A stretch of 64,000 bases of DNA from Sphagnum compactum (Eukaryota > Bryophyta > Sphagnopsida > Sphagnales), in assembly GCA_965153455.1 (NCBI GenBank), contig OZ234497.1, positions 16,857,872-16,921,871 on the forward strand. The letters run 5' to 3'. The position numbers and the translations under genes are program-made. The notes beneath the pieces were generated by a model. It had not been told where the DNA came from. It worked only from the letters and a program-made list of their open reading frames with translations, and searched no databases. Position 1 is the first letter of the stretch, and the number at the start of each line of letters is the position of its first letter. Positions 38,623-50,234 of the stretch are shown piece by piece.

Positions 38623-40014
38623 TTAAATGGCTGGATCTGTAAGAGACTGGAAATTTATTCCCTCCTTGTAGGTGGAATAGCAGCCTTCAGAGGCTGTGAA
38701 CACAATGTGGCCTTTAATACCACTGTCCTTTGCTGTAGCTTTGATGTTATCAAGTAACAGCAATGTCAGATAGTAATGCCCTGTGCCACAATATTGTGCA
38801 TATCTTTTGCACACCAAGCCAACTCTTTGTTTTGTTGATTGCTGATTCTTCTTCACTTTTATAACCCATTCACAGAAGTGGGCGCTTTTCTAGAGCCCTT
38901 AACCAAGGCAGTTTGGTTGGCCCAATCTTCTCCAGAGCCTTCAAAGTCTCCAGGAGTTCTCAAAACTATAGATGATCAAGGACAACCCAGTACCACGCAT
39001 CCTTGCTGATGAGTTGACAGCAATTGTGGGTAAACTATCTACTATGCAGGATTGGAACCATGAGAAACCTGCAAATCTATGAACACTATTTACATGTCTT
39101 GGGTGCTGATTCTAAAAGCGATACAAAATTACTTGATTGTCAAATTCACCATCATAAACAGACAGGATAGTGTGTTTTGAGTAGTACCCAGATTGTGAGC
39201 TGCAAACATGTACTCTATTCCTTCATCAGAAGCCACAAACTGTTTCATAAACACTCCAGCATTGTTACTCAGCACAAAACATGGCACATGTGCACAATGC
39301 AAACAAAGAGTTAAAAAACCAAGTTTGAATCATACATAATCTTTACGTCAATTCTTCAATTGTTCAATGACAAATTTGTAGCGCCTGAAAATTAAAATTG
39401 AAGGAAAAGTTTCAGAATGCAGCTCTCCAGTTACCAACAAATCTGTAAGCAAGAGATCTAAGCATTTGCAGCTAAATTCTTGTTATAGGAAATCTGTCAG
39501 CAAGAAGAGATTTGATCCATTGCAGCTCGATGTAATCTTTGAGCTTCTGATTTCTGCAGCCCACAATTTCTTGAACAAAAAAAAGTAGAGAAAGGCTGCA
39601 GTTATCTCGACAATTCAGCTGCAAAAGAGTTCAATCAGTTCAGAACCACCAATTGAGAAATCTCTTGACAACAATTCAGCTGCAATCACCCGGCCTGACT
39701 TACATAAGAATGTTGAGGCCCTTGTACTCATCTGCAAAGGTCTTGACAGATTTGAAGGAGGCCAAGTCCAGATGCATCACATCCACTGTTGCTTGGGGAG
39801 ATTCTATCTGTATGGTTTCTTTGATTGCCAACCCATCATCCAATTTGAGAGCCATGATTGCCACATGCGCTCCATGCAATGCTAGCACCCTTGCTGTCTC
39901 TTTTCCTAATCCTGACGTCACTCCTACATAAAACCCCAACACCCCAAGCGCTTCTTGGTACCCGATTCTCTTCTTGAAGGGATGATGCAATTGTAGCTGC
40001 GGGCTGCACACCAC
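38623..40014 (-). pseudogene. Short-chain dehydrogenase/reductase remnant (TIC32/retinol-dehydrogenase-like)
   Basis: Three exon-like blocks on the minus strand keep frame and GT..AG sites. Block 1 (to 39704) has GVTSGLGKETARVLALHGAHV and VDVMHLDLASFKSVKTFADE and ends LNILI. Block 2 (39267-39188) continues NNAGVFMKQFVASDEGIEYMF and ends HNLG. Block 3 (38780-38623) has HYYLTLLLLDNIKATAKDSGIKGHIVFTASEG and then a stop. The family's cofactor Gly motif and NNAG are present, but the first beta-strand before it is odd (VGVTSG for TGxTSG). The catalytic YxxxK half is absent after the TASEG strand. I see no upstream ATG exon: the frame ends at the edge of a MITE. This is most likely a truncated, non-functional copy; a very diverged gene with unseen exons is less likely. 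Confidence 0.75.
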
Positions 40015-40268
40015 AAGAGAATGTGGTTTTTCTCACACAAAAAGCCATGACTCATGACACGTGAGGTAAACCTTTTGGTTTCATCTATTGCAACATACAA
40101 TATGTGACGTTTATTGTGGCATATATAATATTAAAATTACAAAATGACATTAAGTTATGGCACAATAAACATCACATATTGTACATTGTAATGAAAGAAG
40201 CCACAAGGTTTACCTCACACATGTCATGAGCTGCAACCTTTTTTGTGAGAGAAAAACCATATTCTCTT
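40015..40268. mobile_element. 254-bp palindromic MITE
   Basis: The two ends are long inverted repeats of about 110 bp each. The left arm, starting AAGAGAATGTGGTTTTTCTC, is matched by the reverse complement of the right arm ending at 40268. Conserved blocks inside include TCATGACA.GTG.GAGGTAAACCTT.TGG and ACAATATGTGA.GTTTATTGTG. Only about 30 bp of unmatched AT-rich sequence separates the arms. There is no coding capacity. ACCAC occurs on both sides near the ends (40010-40014 and 40271-40275) but two bases out of register, so a target duplication is only suggestive. Confidence 0.85.
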
Positions 40269-40339
40269 TTACCACCTACTAGTACAGCTTGTTATTGAAA
40301 AGAAAAAGGGTCTCGGACCCAAGTGTTTTTTTTGGCAAT

Positions 40340-40490
40340 TTTGTGTTACAGCCAAAGTGATGATGATCCACATGAAGATTTAGCCAGATTTGGCTACAAG
40401 CTAAATATGAAAGTAATTTTTTAACAAAAATCCTTGTATATTTGTAGCTACCTATTTGAACCATGTTCAGAAATCTGGTGATTTTTCTTA
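40340..40490 (+). repeat. Dispersed repeat, copy 1
   Basis: The blocks ATTTAGCCAGATTTGGCTA, CATGAAAGTAA-like, AAAATCCTT.TATAT and GAA..ATG...AGAAAT.TGG recur in the same order and orientation at about 60945-61085. Similarity is roughly 65-75 percent by eye. The family is unknown. Confidence 0.55.
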
Positions 40491-41146
40491 AAATTTGGTC
40501 GAAATATGGCTATTGAAAATCTCAAAAAGCATATGATTCTAGCGCTTTTAAATTTTCAATATAGCATTTTGGCTTTATATAGCCAAAGGCTGGGACTTTT
40601 GGGAGTCTCTAATTCGTATTGTGAGAAGGTCAGAGGACATTTCTGCAAGAGCTTTTGGAGGCAACAACAAAACAAGAATGATCTTGATTGCAAGAAAGCT
40701 GAGAGAGGAAAAATGAAAAAAACACAAAACAAAACAAAGCAAAGCAAAGTCCAATACCAGTGACACACTTTCCGCAACATCTTGTAAAATGCAAAGAAAG
40801 AATTTCTGTCTCGGGAGTTGAAAATTATACACACCCAATTGAGCGAACTCCTCCAATTCTTCCAAAAATGCAGATCGATGCAGTTGAAGATCATGCAAAT
40901 TTTTCTAAACAATTTCGACTCGCAGGAAACCACTTGTCCCCTTCAAGCCCAGGGTCGGTATAGTTCGACATCGGGAGTTCCCTGAGCAGATCCGCGTGTA
41001 CATGCAGATGATCCGAAAGCAGATTTGTAGAAGCAAAAATCCAGAGATTTGTTGTGTATGTGGGGACCAGCAATTCCTGGGTTCTGCTGCAAAGTGTCGT
41101 CGGCAAGGTTGGGGCAATAAGAAAGCATGGTGATGAGAAAGAGACC

Positions 41147-41170
41147 TAAACCCCAAACCCTAAACCCAAC
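41147..41170 (+). promoter_or_regulatory. Short telomere-like motif cluster
   Basis: AAACCCCAAACCCTAAACCC is a short interstitial telomere-type or telo-box cluster. No gene on either strand clearly starts here, so it may be a residual promoter element or a short interstitial telomeric repeat. Confidence 0.4.
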
Positions 41171-41503
41171 TGGTTCAGGCAAGGTGGTAATCAAAGATTT
41201 TTATAATACACAAGCTTGCAGGTGGCGTTTGCACCAGCTGTTGCTGCAAATCATGCATTCCTTCAACAACCATGCAACAACAACAGCACACTGCTCCTCC
41301 ATTTTGCAATTTGTGAAGTGTTTGTTTTGTGGCACAATTAATGCCCATGTGTTTTTTGCTACAATGCACCTGTTGGCTCTTGTTGCAAAGCATGGCTGTG
41401 CTTCTGGACCCCCTGCAGATCCCTCCCTCAAAACTACTTGCCACTTTGCAATCTAGGTACTACAGAAAAAACAAGAATTATGTCTGGTTATTATTGGCAT
41501 TTT

Positions 41504-41690
41504 CAAGATCAACATCTGAACATCACCTTCTTCACATTTTGCTTTAGAAACAACAACCTAGCATCACCTGCTTCACATTTTGCTGATCCAATATCCACAT
41601 CTGAGCATCACCTTCTTTGTATTTTGCTGATTCAAGATCAACAGCTGAGCATCACCTGCTTTCAGTGTTGCTTCACTTTGTCTGTCTACC
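41504..41690 (+). repeat. Four-copy 44-bp minisatellite
   Basis: Units carry (G/A)CATCACCT.CTT...TTTTGCTGATC and are spaced about 41, 44 and 44 bp (CATCACC at 41521, 41562, 41606 and 41650). The array lies downstream of the PPR gene's stop codon, outside coding sequence. Confidence 0.8.
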
Positions 41691-42269
41691 AATCCTCTGC
41701 CAAATTCTTGATATCTCTAACCATTGGCATATGCCTGGCAGCACTCATTCCAGATTCTAAACCCTCATAACCATTCACTGCCATCAATGAACAGAGCACC
41801 AACACACCTAGTATACATGCAATTGCTCAATTCAGCAGTTTTGTTGCCATTGATTCTCAATCAAACAGCAAAAAATGATCCACTAACATACATTTGTATC
41901 AGCTAAATCTCTCTCAGCTCTTAATCTCCTTGGGATCACTAGGGTCATAACAGCTATCTAAATGTGCTAACCTCTGAACAACAGAGCTTGCCTGAAGGGT
42001 GTTGTGACACTTACTTGATCATGCTTCTTGTGGACAAACACCCATCCTTTTCCTCAAAGAGGCTGTCAAAGGGGCCTCTTGGAGGAATTCACAAGCTTCT
42101 CTGTCAAAGGGGGTTGCAAATTCTTCAAGAATGCTCAGATCAATATATGTTGACCATATTGCTCATAACTAAGTAGTCATGCAAATTCTTCTATCGGAAC
42201 TATTTTGCTTCAACCCCACACCTACAGTATAAAGATGAACACATCTCTGCAAATCACTAGGTGATCTTG

Positions 42270-45200
42270 TCAGGAGAGGAGTGTGTCAGATCCTTTCCAA
42301 CGCTCGTGTTGGAGGGCTAGTCGAGTTGCCCATGGAGTTTTCTCAGCCTCTCGAGTATCATTAGCACCCTGCGCCAGCCCTGCTAATGCTATTGTATACG
42401 CTGCCTGTGCTAAAGGCTGTGGTGAGAGCACTGCCTCCTCGAAGAGCTCATCCTGTCCAGTTTGCTCAGCTGATTCATCATCAATCAACTCATTGATGTC
42501 TTGTCCTGCATTGTCCTCAGACACCATTCGTGCACTGAGCACATGAAGCGCCTGGGCAGCTTCATTCATGTCACCACAGCGCATGTATAGTGACACCACT
42601 TGTGAGCAAGTGTGAGTATCAGGCCGAACCTTTGCATGCCGCATCTCCTCCACTACATACTCTGCCAACTCTCGGTATTTCTGCACATCATCCACATCTT
42701 GTCATCTTCCTTGTCTCCAACTCTGCATCCACTTTCTATTGCTCCTCCCCCTTACTTTCCATTGCAAGAACATTCAATGGTCTTCAAAACTTGGGGACAA
42801 GTTCTGTGATCCCATTCATGTAGGAAAAGAGAGCAGGAGAAACCCATTTCTGGCTTTTTCTCTCTGGTAAGTGCCATTTGTAGCAAGTAAGAAAGGGTAT
42901 CTGTCAGAAACTCGTTTCAAGTGAGACTAGAAGGAGAATGACTAAGGAGGTGCTTACATGATAGGAGCAAGAAGAAAGCAGGGTGTTGAAGGTGGCAACA
43001 ACTGGCTTTACACCCCTGTCCTTCATTTCCTTTAACACCTTCAACCCAACATCCAAATCTCCAGAGTGACAAGCCACCTGCAATGAACAGAAATGACAGC
43101 CTGCTTAGAGATCTATACATCAGCTTGAGAAGTCAACCATGTTTTCCATATCTACAGAGTGTCAAATGCAAAGAGTCAAGAAAATGTCACAAAAAATGCA
43201 AACTTTTCTCATGATCCCAGTGCTGTGGCAGCCATCCCTACACTGTTTATGACCACTTAGGCATGGTATCACATTCCAGTTTCTGAGCATCTTGACCTGC
43301 TTAAAAAGTCCATAGATTGTGCATGATCCTGACTATATTATGCTATAACAAATCCTAAAAGGATGTTATCCAAGGACATCCACCTACAAGGGCATCATTC
43401 AAGGGTCAGCATCTCCAATCAAATAGACCTTGAGGCTTCAGCCAAACTAGCTATGTTATGTTTCCCAGCAAGCAGTTACTAAGTCAGCTCTTATTCCCAA
43501 TCTCTACCCCAAGCCATGCACAAAAGCTCAAAGTGCCCAGGACCTTGAGAACAAGCTACAGCAACTCATGTATGAAAGGCTAGTTGTGTGTTGTAATCAA
43601 CTAATGTACTTGGCTACTCAATTTGCAAAACTCATCATGGACCAAATATGTATGCATTGCAAACTAATCTTGAGCCAAGAGCACAACCAGACCCTTAACC
43701 ATCACAATTTCATCAGAGAACATATGATAACACAGGACCATTACCCACCTTGATGAGAGAATTGTATGTGACAATATCTGCAGCTATGCCATCTTCTCGC
43801 ATTACATCAATAAGTTCAAAAGCAGATGACAAACTTTTTCTGTGGGCACAGGCATTAATAAGGATGTTGAATGTGAAAAGATCAGGTTTCACACCCAATG
43901 CTCTCATTTCCTTGAAGATCTCCCATGCATCATCTAACTGCACATGTTAAAGGCACCAGACAAAGTAAAGGACATATAAGTATGTCTCTCTTGTACTGAT
44001 ATTGAGCAACAGGATCAAGATACAGAACTACCAAACTGTACGTGATTATTGACTATTTCTGTCTTGTCATTGAGACTGTAACGCCTAGAAAGGCCACCAC
44101 TTCTTCCTACCACTTAACAGTGACCAAAGCAAATAGGCTTTTCAAGAAACTCACCCTCTTTGCCACTACACATGAATTGATTGCTGTGTTGTAAGACATC
44201 ACATCCAGAAGGGGTGGAGCTTTGGCATCCACATCTGAATCTTGACACATTCGCAAGTGCTCAAGGACCGCCTCCACCATTCCCTCTGAACCAAGTGCAT
44301 TCATCTGCATGACATGCAAATGGTCACGCAAACATCTGGAGCCACTCAAGCATGTAGAGGGCAAATGAAAATCAGATCAATAGCATTTTATGACTTCACC
44401 ATAAAATCCTTTGCTAAAATGGTATTTGAAAATAGGTGTTGCACTGTGAAATATGGGCCTTCCAAACATGTGGACGCAAGACCAACTTCATGGAATTCAG
44501 TACTCAGAGGAACCTTGGGATAGACATTGCTATGTGATGCAAGGTCTGTGCTACTACCTTCTGGGATATTCAGTAATTTGATCTCAACTTTCCAGACTAC
44601 AGAATGTGAAAACTACAAATCCTAGACTTGGCAAAAGTCATCAAGGTTTTCATGAAGTAACTTCCTGGAACAAGAGGGGACAATGAGACAATAGAAACTG
44701 ACAAGAGCAGATACAGAAGCCTGGGTATGTTGCACACTGGAGGAAGCCATGTCTTTCTCAATGGCAACAATTCGCCTGGCAACTTCCTTCTGTGACCACT
44801 CACTGCCTCCATCCAGGCCTGCTGACACATTGCCGCAGGCAGCCAGAAGGGCACAGTAAGTGTAGTTGTCAGGAGATATCCTGGACTCCTTCATCTTTGC
44901 AAACACCCGCAATGCTCTCTCTGCATCACCCTGACCAAGCAAACCAACAACACACACTGATACTCTCGAACTGAAAAAATCTTATCCAGCAATCCTCCAT
45001 AGTCACCCAAAATCATTTCCTATGTCATGGGTATTGAAGCATGTCAAAACTACAGGAAACTATTCAGATATTCGGTCTAACTCAAGGATACTCTCTGGAC
45101 TGGTAATAAATTCCTGGAAACATTGATCATGCTCGAGGAGCCTAGAAAAATGCACAGGACCTAAGGATTTGGTAAAACATGAGTAACCAGCAGACTGTAG

Positions 45201-47767
45201 GGAGTGCAATCTTTGCTTTCCCTAATCGATTGCATAGATTTTTGCAACCAGAGACAAAAAGATCAGTGATATACCGGGGGGCCACAAGCTCTGATGAGAA
45301 TGTTGTATGTATATATTGAAGGTTTTTCCCGTGGTTTTCCATTCCGCATCTGTTCAAGTAAGGCTTCTGCCTTGTCCAGTTGTCCTTTACGACAGTAACC
45401 ATCTAAAAGGGTAGTAATTGTGTGTGTGTCAGGTCGCATACCAACTGCTTCCATACTCCTCACCTGCATATCCAACCATCACCTAGCCCATAATTTTACA
45501 TCAACCAATGACTCACACAGAACATGGAAGTGTTCTTCTGAATAAGACCTTTTAAAAAGAAGAAGAAGACGAAGAGGAAGAAGCAGCAATTATCATACAA
45601 CAATGTTCTCTGACAGTGGATTTGACCAACTACGTCAAACTTTGCAGGGGGTAATATTGCTTACAACTCGAAGAGCATGCTCTATGCCTCGTCCTTCAAC
45701 TACAGCCCTCAACAGAGCATTGAAGGTGTAGATGCTGAGTCGTAATCCCAAACTTCTCATCTGTTATCAGCCCACACATTTCAGCTGAGAGGTTTGCAGT
45801 CCTTCAAACAAATAACAAAGCCAATCTGCTATGTATCTGCAACATGCAGAAGTGATGCTCCCTGGTCCTCTCATACACAGGATTGTCTATGAAAAGAAGC
45901 ATTGAGAAGATTTCTTCAAGTTGCAGCTGTGATCAGGAGATCCTTAGAGGGGAAAGGGGAGCCCTAAATTCAGTACCTCACTGAACAATGATTCTGCCAG
46001 CTTATATTTCCCTGCCTGACCAGCAGCATTGATGAGAGCATTATAAGCATCTTGCATTTCCTTGCGTACTTCCCAGTGATGGAATCCTTCCACATTTTCT
46101 TTGATATTATGTCCATCGTTCTGAGACCCAGAGTCTCCATCTCTTTCTTCTTCTTCTTCTTCTTCTTCTTCTACCTTGCTAGTTTGTCCATCTCCTCTAG
46201 GCATATCTGTCTCTACTTCCAGTGGAGAATCTTTGTTGCCTACTACTAGTGAAACAGGCAGCGGATCAGAGGCTTCAACAGTGGAAGGTCTTCGCTTCTT
46301 TCCTGGCAAAAGATGGAAGGGCCTATTATCTGAAAGGACATGGGACATCTCCTGGAGGGCCTGCAGTGCCTCTGGAAGTGCATTGGCCCGACAGAGAGCA
46401 ACAATCAAGGTGCAGCGGGATGATGGACTTGGTGACCCATTCTTAATGAGCTCATTCCACCAATGCAACGCTGTCTTTGAGTCACGCAGAAGACCTGAAA
46501 GCTGCCCCAAACCAAAAGCACAAATTCTTCAGAAGTCTTCAGCATCTGCAGCCAACAAGAAACAGTAGTCAACCTGCAAATGGTGCACATTGGTGCTATG
46601 AGGGTGAGGAAATCTGTGGTGGTATAGGTGTGTGAAAATACTTTTATGAGTTCAACATAAGACATTTCATCTTTGTGCACACCATGTTTCTCCATCAGCT
46701 GCAGACAACGATCTGTGTGTGCTTTGCTTTTGGCCAGACCGCATCCATTGAGCACAGTGTTGTACATGATGATGTTTGCCTTCACGTCCTCCTCTTTACT
46801 TCGAGCCAGTACTTCCAGTAACTCTAGTGCCTGCAATGAAAAATATGAAAGAACTCTGAGATTGAGGACCTCCTAACTTTTGACCTAGAAATTGTAACCA
46901 TCAGAGAAGAAAGTCCTCTTCCTAACTTTTGACCTAGAAATGCAACAACTGGAGAGAAGAAAATCCTCTTATAGAATACATCTTGCAGTATCATATTGCA
47001 AACCTATCACATGATGACACACATGATAATGTTTCTTAGAAACAATTTTCTTCAAAGAATCAGAGATTCATTGCAACAAGCAAATTTTAACCAACCTCAT
47101 GCAGTAACCCACTGCGGCTCAGAGTGCGAAGAAAACAACCATATGAAATAGCATCCATTTTCAATCCATTGCGCTTCATGAATCTATAAACCTCCTTAGC
47201 CATCTGTGCAAAACACACACACACACATTCCAAGAACATAAAACCTCCAAGGAAGATCTCAGTAGTCTGGAAAACTAGAAACAAGAGTGTTGCAACTCAA
47301 GGAAGCTAAAGCACAGCATGATCACATTCTAGGTCACAGACGGAAGCATACCAAAACCAAAGAATGTGGCAATCGAATCTGCACAGAAACGGACAGACAG
47401 ACAGAAACACATACACACTGAACAGAGAGATAGAGAACATAAGACTCACAGTTGGATTCCTGGCACGCGCACAGCTGTTGAGAAGATAGTTGCAGTAGAC
47501 AACGGTTGGAGGTCGCTCTTGCGCTGCCATTTGAGGCAACAATCCAGTGGCGACATCCTCCTTGTTCTGCTTGATCAGCCGAGACACCTGACGCGCAAGA
47601 CTATCGATGCGCCTGGGCTTATTATTGTTCTCGCTACTTGCCACCTTGTTCACAGAACTCTCTGCTTGCAATACAGAATGGAGATGGCGAGCAGACCAAA
47701 AAGCAGCAGCTACTGCTCCTTTGCAGCTGGACTGCTGCTGCAGCAAAACCGCTAACCGCTGCAACAT
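42270..47767 (-). CDS. Intron-rich P-class pentatricopeptide repeat (PPR) protein
   Basis: PPR proteins bind organellar RNA and act in its processing, stability or translation. Eleven exons in transcript order: 47767-47450, 47203-47096, 46830-46642, 46501-45977, 45760-45665, 45463-45275, 44930-44703, 44304-44155, 43937-43749, 43077-42958 and 42680-42270. They total 2523 nt (840 aa). The N-terminus is Arg/Ser/Gln-rich, fitting a plastid or mitochondrial targeting sequence. Typical repeats read, for example, GMRPDTHTITTLLDGYCRKGQLDKA, GVKPDLFTFNILINACA and GIAADIVTYNSLIK. Exon 4 contains an acidic insertion with nine Glu in a row encoded by (GAA)n at about 46141-46170. No E, DYW or SMR domain is visible; the C-terminus is acidic and Ala-rich. 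The exon 3 donor was placed at K|GTATTT because it alone keeps frame. The Arabidopsis counterpart is not identified. Confidence 0.88.
46872..46970 (+). repeat. 49-bp tandem duplication in a PPR intron
   Basis: CCTAACTTTTGACCTAGAAAT followed by a GAGAAGAAA.TCCTCTT block occurs twice, at 46872 and 46921, in the intron between PPR exons 2 and 3. Confidence 0.85.
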
Positions 47768-47925
47768 GATGGATTCTTCAGTATAACAAATCCATCGCCT
47801 TCTCTTCCTTCTTTCCTTCCCTCCAGCAACACCTTCCAATCTTCAATTCCCGAAAACAACCATTCCCGGGACGATCCGGAAACCATCTGAAGAAAACATT
47901 CCGAAGTCATCATGGGAATTAGGTA

Positions 47926-48295
47926 CCTTATCATTAGGGTTTTAGCAGGATCTGTGCGCATGTATGATGAATTAGGGTTTGGGTTCATGCTCTTGAAATT
48001 TGTCATCAATGTTCGTGATTTCTCCATTCATTTTCCGACGATGATGCAATTCTTTGAAACGTTTGAATTTGTTGCATATTTTCTCGATATTGAGCGAATT
48101 TCTCGATCTCGAGTGTAGCTACCTAACTTAGGGCTTTAGCAGGATCTATGCGCATGTGTGAATTAGGGTTTGGATTCTTGCTGTCGAATCGTCGCCGATG
48201 TTCATGATTTTTTTCCTTCTGTTTGTCATGATGACGCAATCCTTTGAAACGTTTGAATCTGTTGCGTATTTATCGATCTTGCGCGTAGGTGTTTC
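47926..48295 (+). repeat. Approx. 190-bp tandem duplication upstream of the PPR gene
   Basis: Copy 1 (about 47926-48119) and copy 2 (about 48120-48295) share ordered blocks: TTAGGG.TTTAGCAGGATCT.TGCGCATGT, GAATTAGGGTTTGG.TTC, ATGATG(A)CGCAAT.CTTTGAAACGTTTGAAT.TGTTGC and a TCGATCT.G end. The pair covers the likely promoter or leader of the minus-strand PPR gene. Confidence 0.8.
47934..48171 (-). promoter_or_regulatory. Three telo-boxes upstream of the PPR gene
   Basis: TTAGGGTTT (AAACCCTAA on the transcribed strand) occurs at 47934, 47972 and 48163. The second and third are the same element in the two copies of the local tandem duplication. A fourth site at 48128 has one substitution. All lie 170-400 bp upstream of the start codon. 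Confidence 0.5.
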
Positions 48296-49398
48296 TTGAG
48301 GACACTTAAAGCAATTGTTAGTTTGCAAAGAATTTCTCAGCATCTCTTCTGATGACATGCATGGTTGCCAGCAGCTTCTGCTTTTCAAGTGAAACATAAG
48401 TATTTTCCATTGATCTAGAGCACAAGGAGCTGCATCACCATTTCTGCAATTCCATACAAAGGGCAGCAGATAGAAATACAAATCAAAACTCCCATCGAGT
48501 TTGACTTGCTCCCAAGACAATGATACCAGGTGTAAAGTGTGCATCGCAAAATTTACTTGAATTTATTGCACAGATTCTGCAAAGTAGTATGATGTTGTGT
48601 CTATGGTTCTTATGAGAACAACAATTAAGTACCACCACAGTAGTCATTGATTCTTGAGGTTTGAATGCACACCACTACCTCTTCGTAGTGTTGCTACAAA
48701 CAGAGATTGAGACATCATAATCTCACTTGAAACAATCCATGCAGATTTGCAACATCCATTTGTTCACTTAAGTCATTGAACAAATACAGTCCTTGCATTC
48801 TAATTCTTGCCTTTAAATCTGCCCTTGCAAATGAATTGAGAACTGCAATACTGCCGCTTCCAGACACTGATTCAGATTTCAAGAAGTTTTGAGTACTGTT
48901 GTTGCAATACTGACAAAGCTTTGAGAGTTTGTGAATCAAGGGGAAACAAAATCACTGTTGTAGCAGTTGATTGATCAGGAAATAGATGCACATCTGAAAC
49001 TCTACAAGCTTTTGGATTTCAGTAGAGACTGAAAAAGGTCAAAGAAGGTTACTAGCTAGTGTATTTGTAGGCTGTCCAAATTGCAGAGAAAGCATGATAC
49101 AAATGTTGTTCAATTCGTGGAGAGCTTCTTCAGAAGCCACACATATCATGATTTCATGTTGTTGCATTATCAACCTGAAAATACCTGATCTAAGAACATT
49201 GAAGTTGTATGACAGCATTCAGGTCTAGGGTTCAAGGATCCTTCACTGTATCCTCCACTAGATTTCCAAACTCTTCATTATTTTCTGGGAGTTTCACAGG
49301 TATCAAATTTTTTGAGTTCCAGTCACCTTGGTGCGTTTTGCCATGGTTTGCAATGTAGATAGAGATGTTCCAGCCAGGGGTTTGCAGAAGTACTTTAC
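48296..49398. other. Intergenic between PPR leader and lipocalin stop
   Basis: No protein-coding gene recognised. The lipocalin 3' UTR must occupy the right end. Open frames present are short and lack domains. Confidence 0.35.
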
Positions 49399-50174
49399 TC
49401 ACTTTCCAACAAGAGCTTGGAGCCACCACAACCCAACACGATCATTTGGGGTTTTGGCAGTTTCTGAATCTGGATCTCCAATTCCGTCCAATTGCAGAGT
49501 TTTGTGCACCAAGCTTACATCATATCCTTCATTCTTGGCTTGCTCCAACAGCTTCTGGTATGTCTCCTCGCTCAGCTCAGGCGTCCTGCTCAACACCTAT
49601 GTAGTACATATGTGCAAGCCTAAAAGAACCATTGTGGTAATACATTTTCAACAACGCAAGCAAGCTCACTTCCTTCCAAACCTAGCAAGTTCAGCCAAAC
49701 CCTAGAAGAACCCTAAACGCTAAGCAAGAAGAAATTGCAAGAAGGAATTTGTAGAGGAGGAGGAGGCGGGAGCGAAAGGCTTTGGTGTCCTACCCACAGA
49801 TACTTTCGGGAAGGTTGTCCAATGAGAGCCCACTGATAGTCCTCATCGAGAGCCAGAACCCAGTAATCTCCAGTCACAGGAATCAGAGGCAAGAAAGGGG
49901 GAACATAGAATCTGACTTTGAGCTTTGCATCTGGGCTGGAGGGATCTGCTTTCCATGCTGTGCCATGAATGTAGCTCCTCTTCCCCTTCACCCAAGTCTC
50001 GTTCAGCACATCGATAGTCTGTTGATCCGGCTTCAAACGATACGTTGCTCGAGTGTTGGTGCCATTCTTGGGTTGAAAACTTGGTGGCATCGATGCTATC
50101 TCGTACCACCTGCCTTGATACCTCTCAAGATCCACATTCTTCACCACTTCCATATCCTTTGCTTGTGCTGCCAT
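49399..50174 (-). CDS. TIL: Temperature-induced lipocalin (TIL-type)
   Basis: Plant TIL lipocalins associate with the plasma membrane and protect lipids during heat, cold and oxidative stress. Two exons, 50174-49794 and 49596-49399, join in phase 0 to 579 nt (192 aa), against 186 aa for Arabidopsis TIL. All three lipocalin signatures are present: GRWYEIASMP with the GxW motif at residues 21-23, VTGDYWVLALD in the middle, and GQPSRKYLW followed by VLSRTP across the intron. The Pro-rich PPFLPLIPVTGD loop of plant TIL is also kept. There is no signal peptide, as usual for this cytosol-facing group. ATG 50174 gives the expected short N-terminus (MAAQAKDMEVVKNVD); an in-frame start six codons upstream is not an ATG context of the family. 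Confidence 0.95.
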
Positions 50175-50234
50175 CAGGTGCCACTGCCACAAAGAACCTC
50201 ACAGAAAACAAGAAACATGACAAGAAAATACACT

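Noticed and set aside
41147-41170. Possible true telomere end or chromosome fusion point
   Set aside because: Only about two and a half CCCTAAA-like units, one imperfect, inside ordinary sequence; too short for a telomere remnant.
46574-46641. Extension of PPR exon 3 to the later donor AG|GTTGAC
   Set aside because: That donor is phase 2 and the next exon's acceptor is phase 0, breaking the frame; the earlier donor K|GTATTT keeps it.
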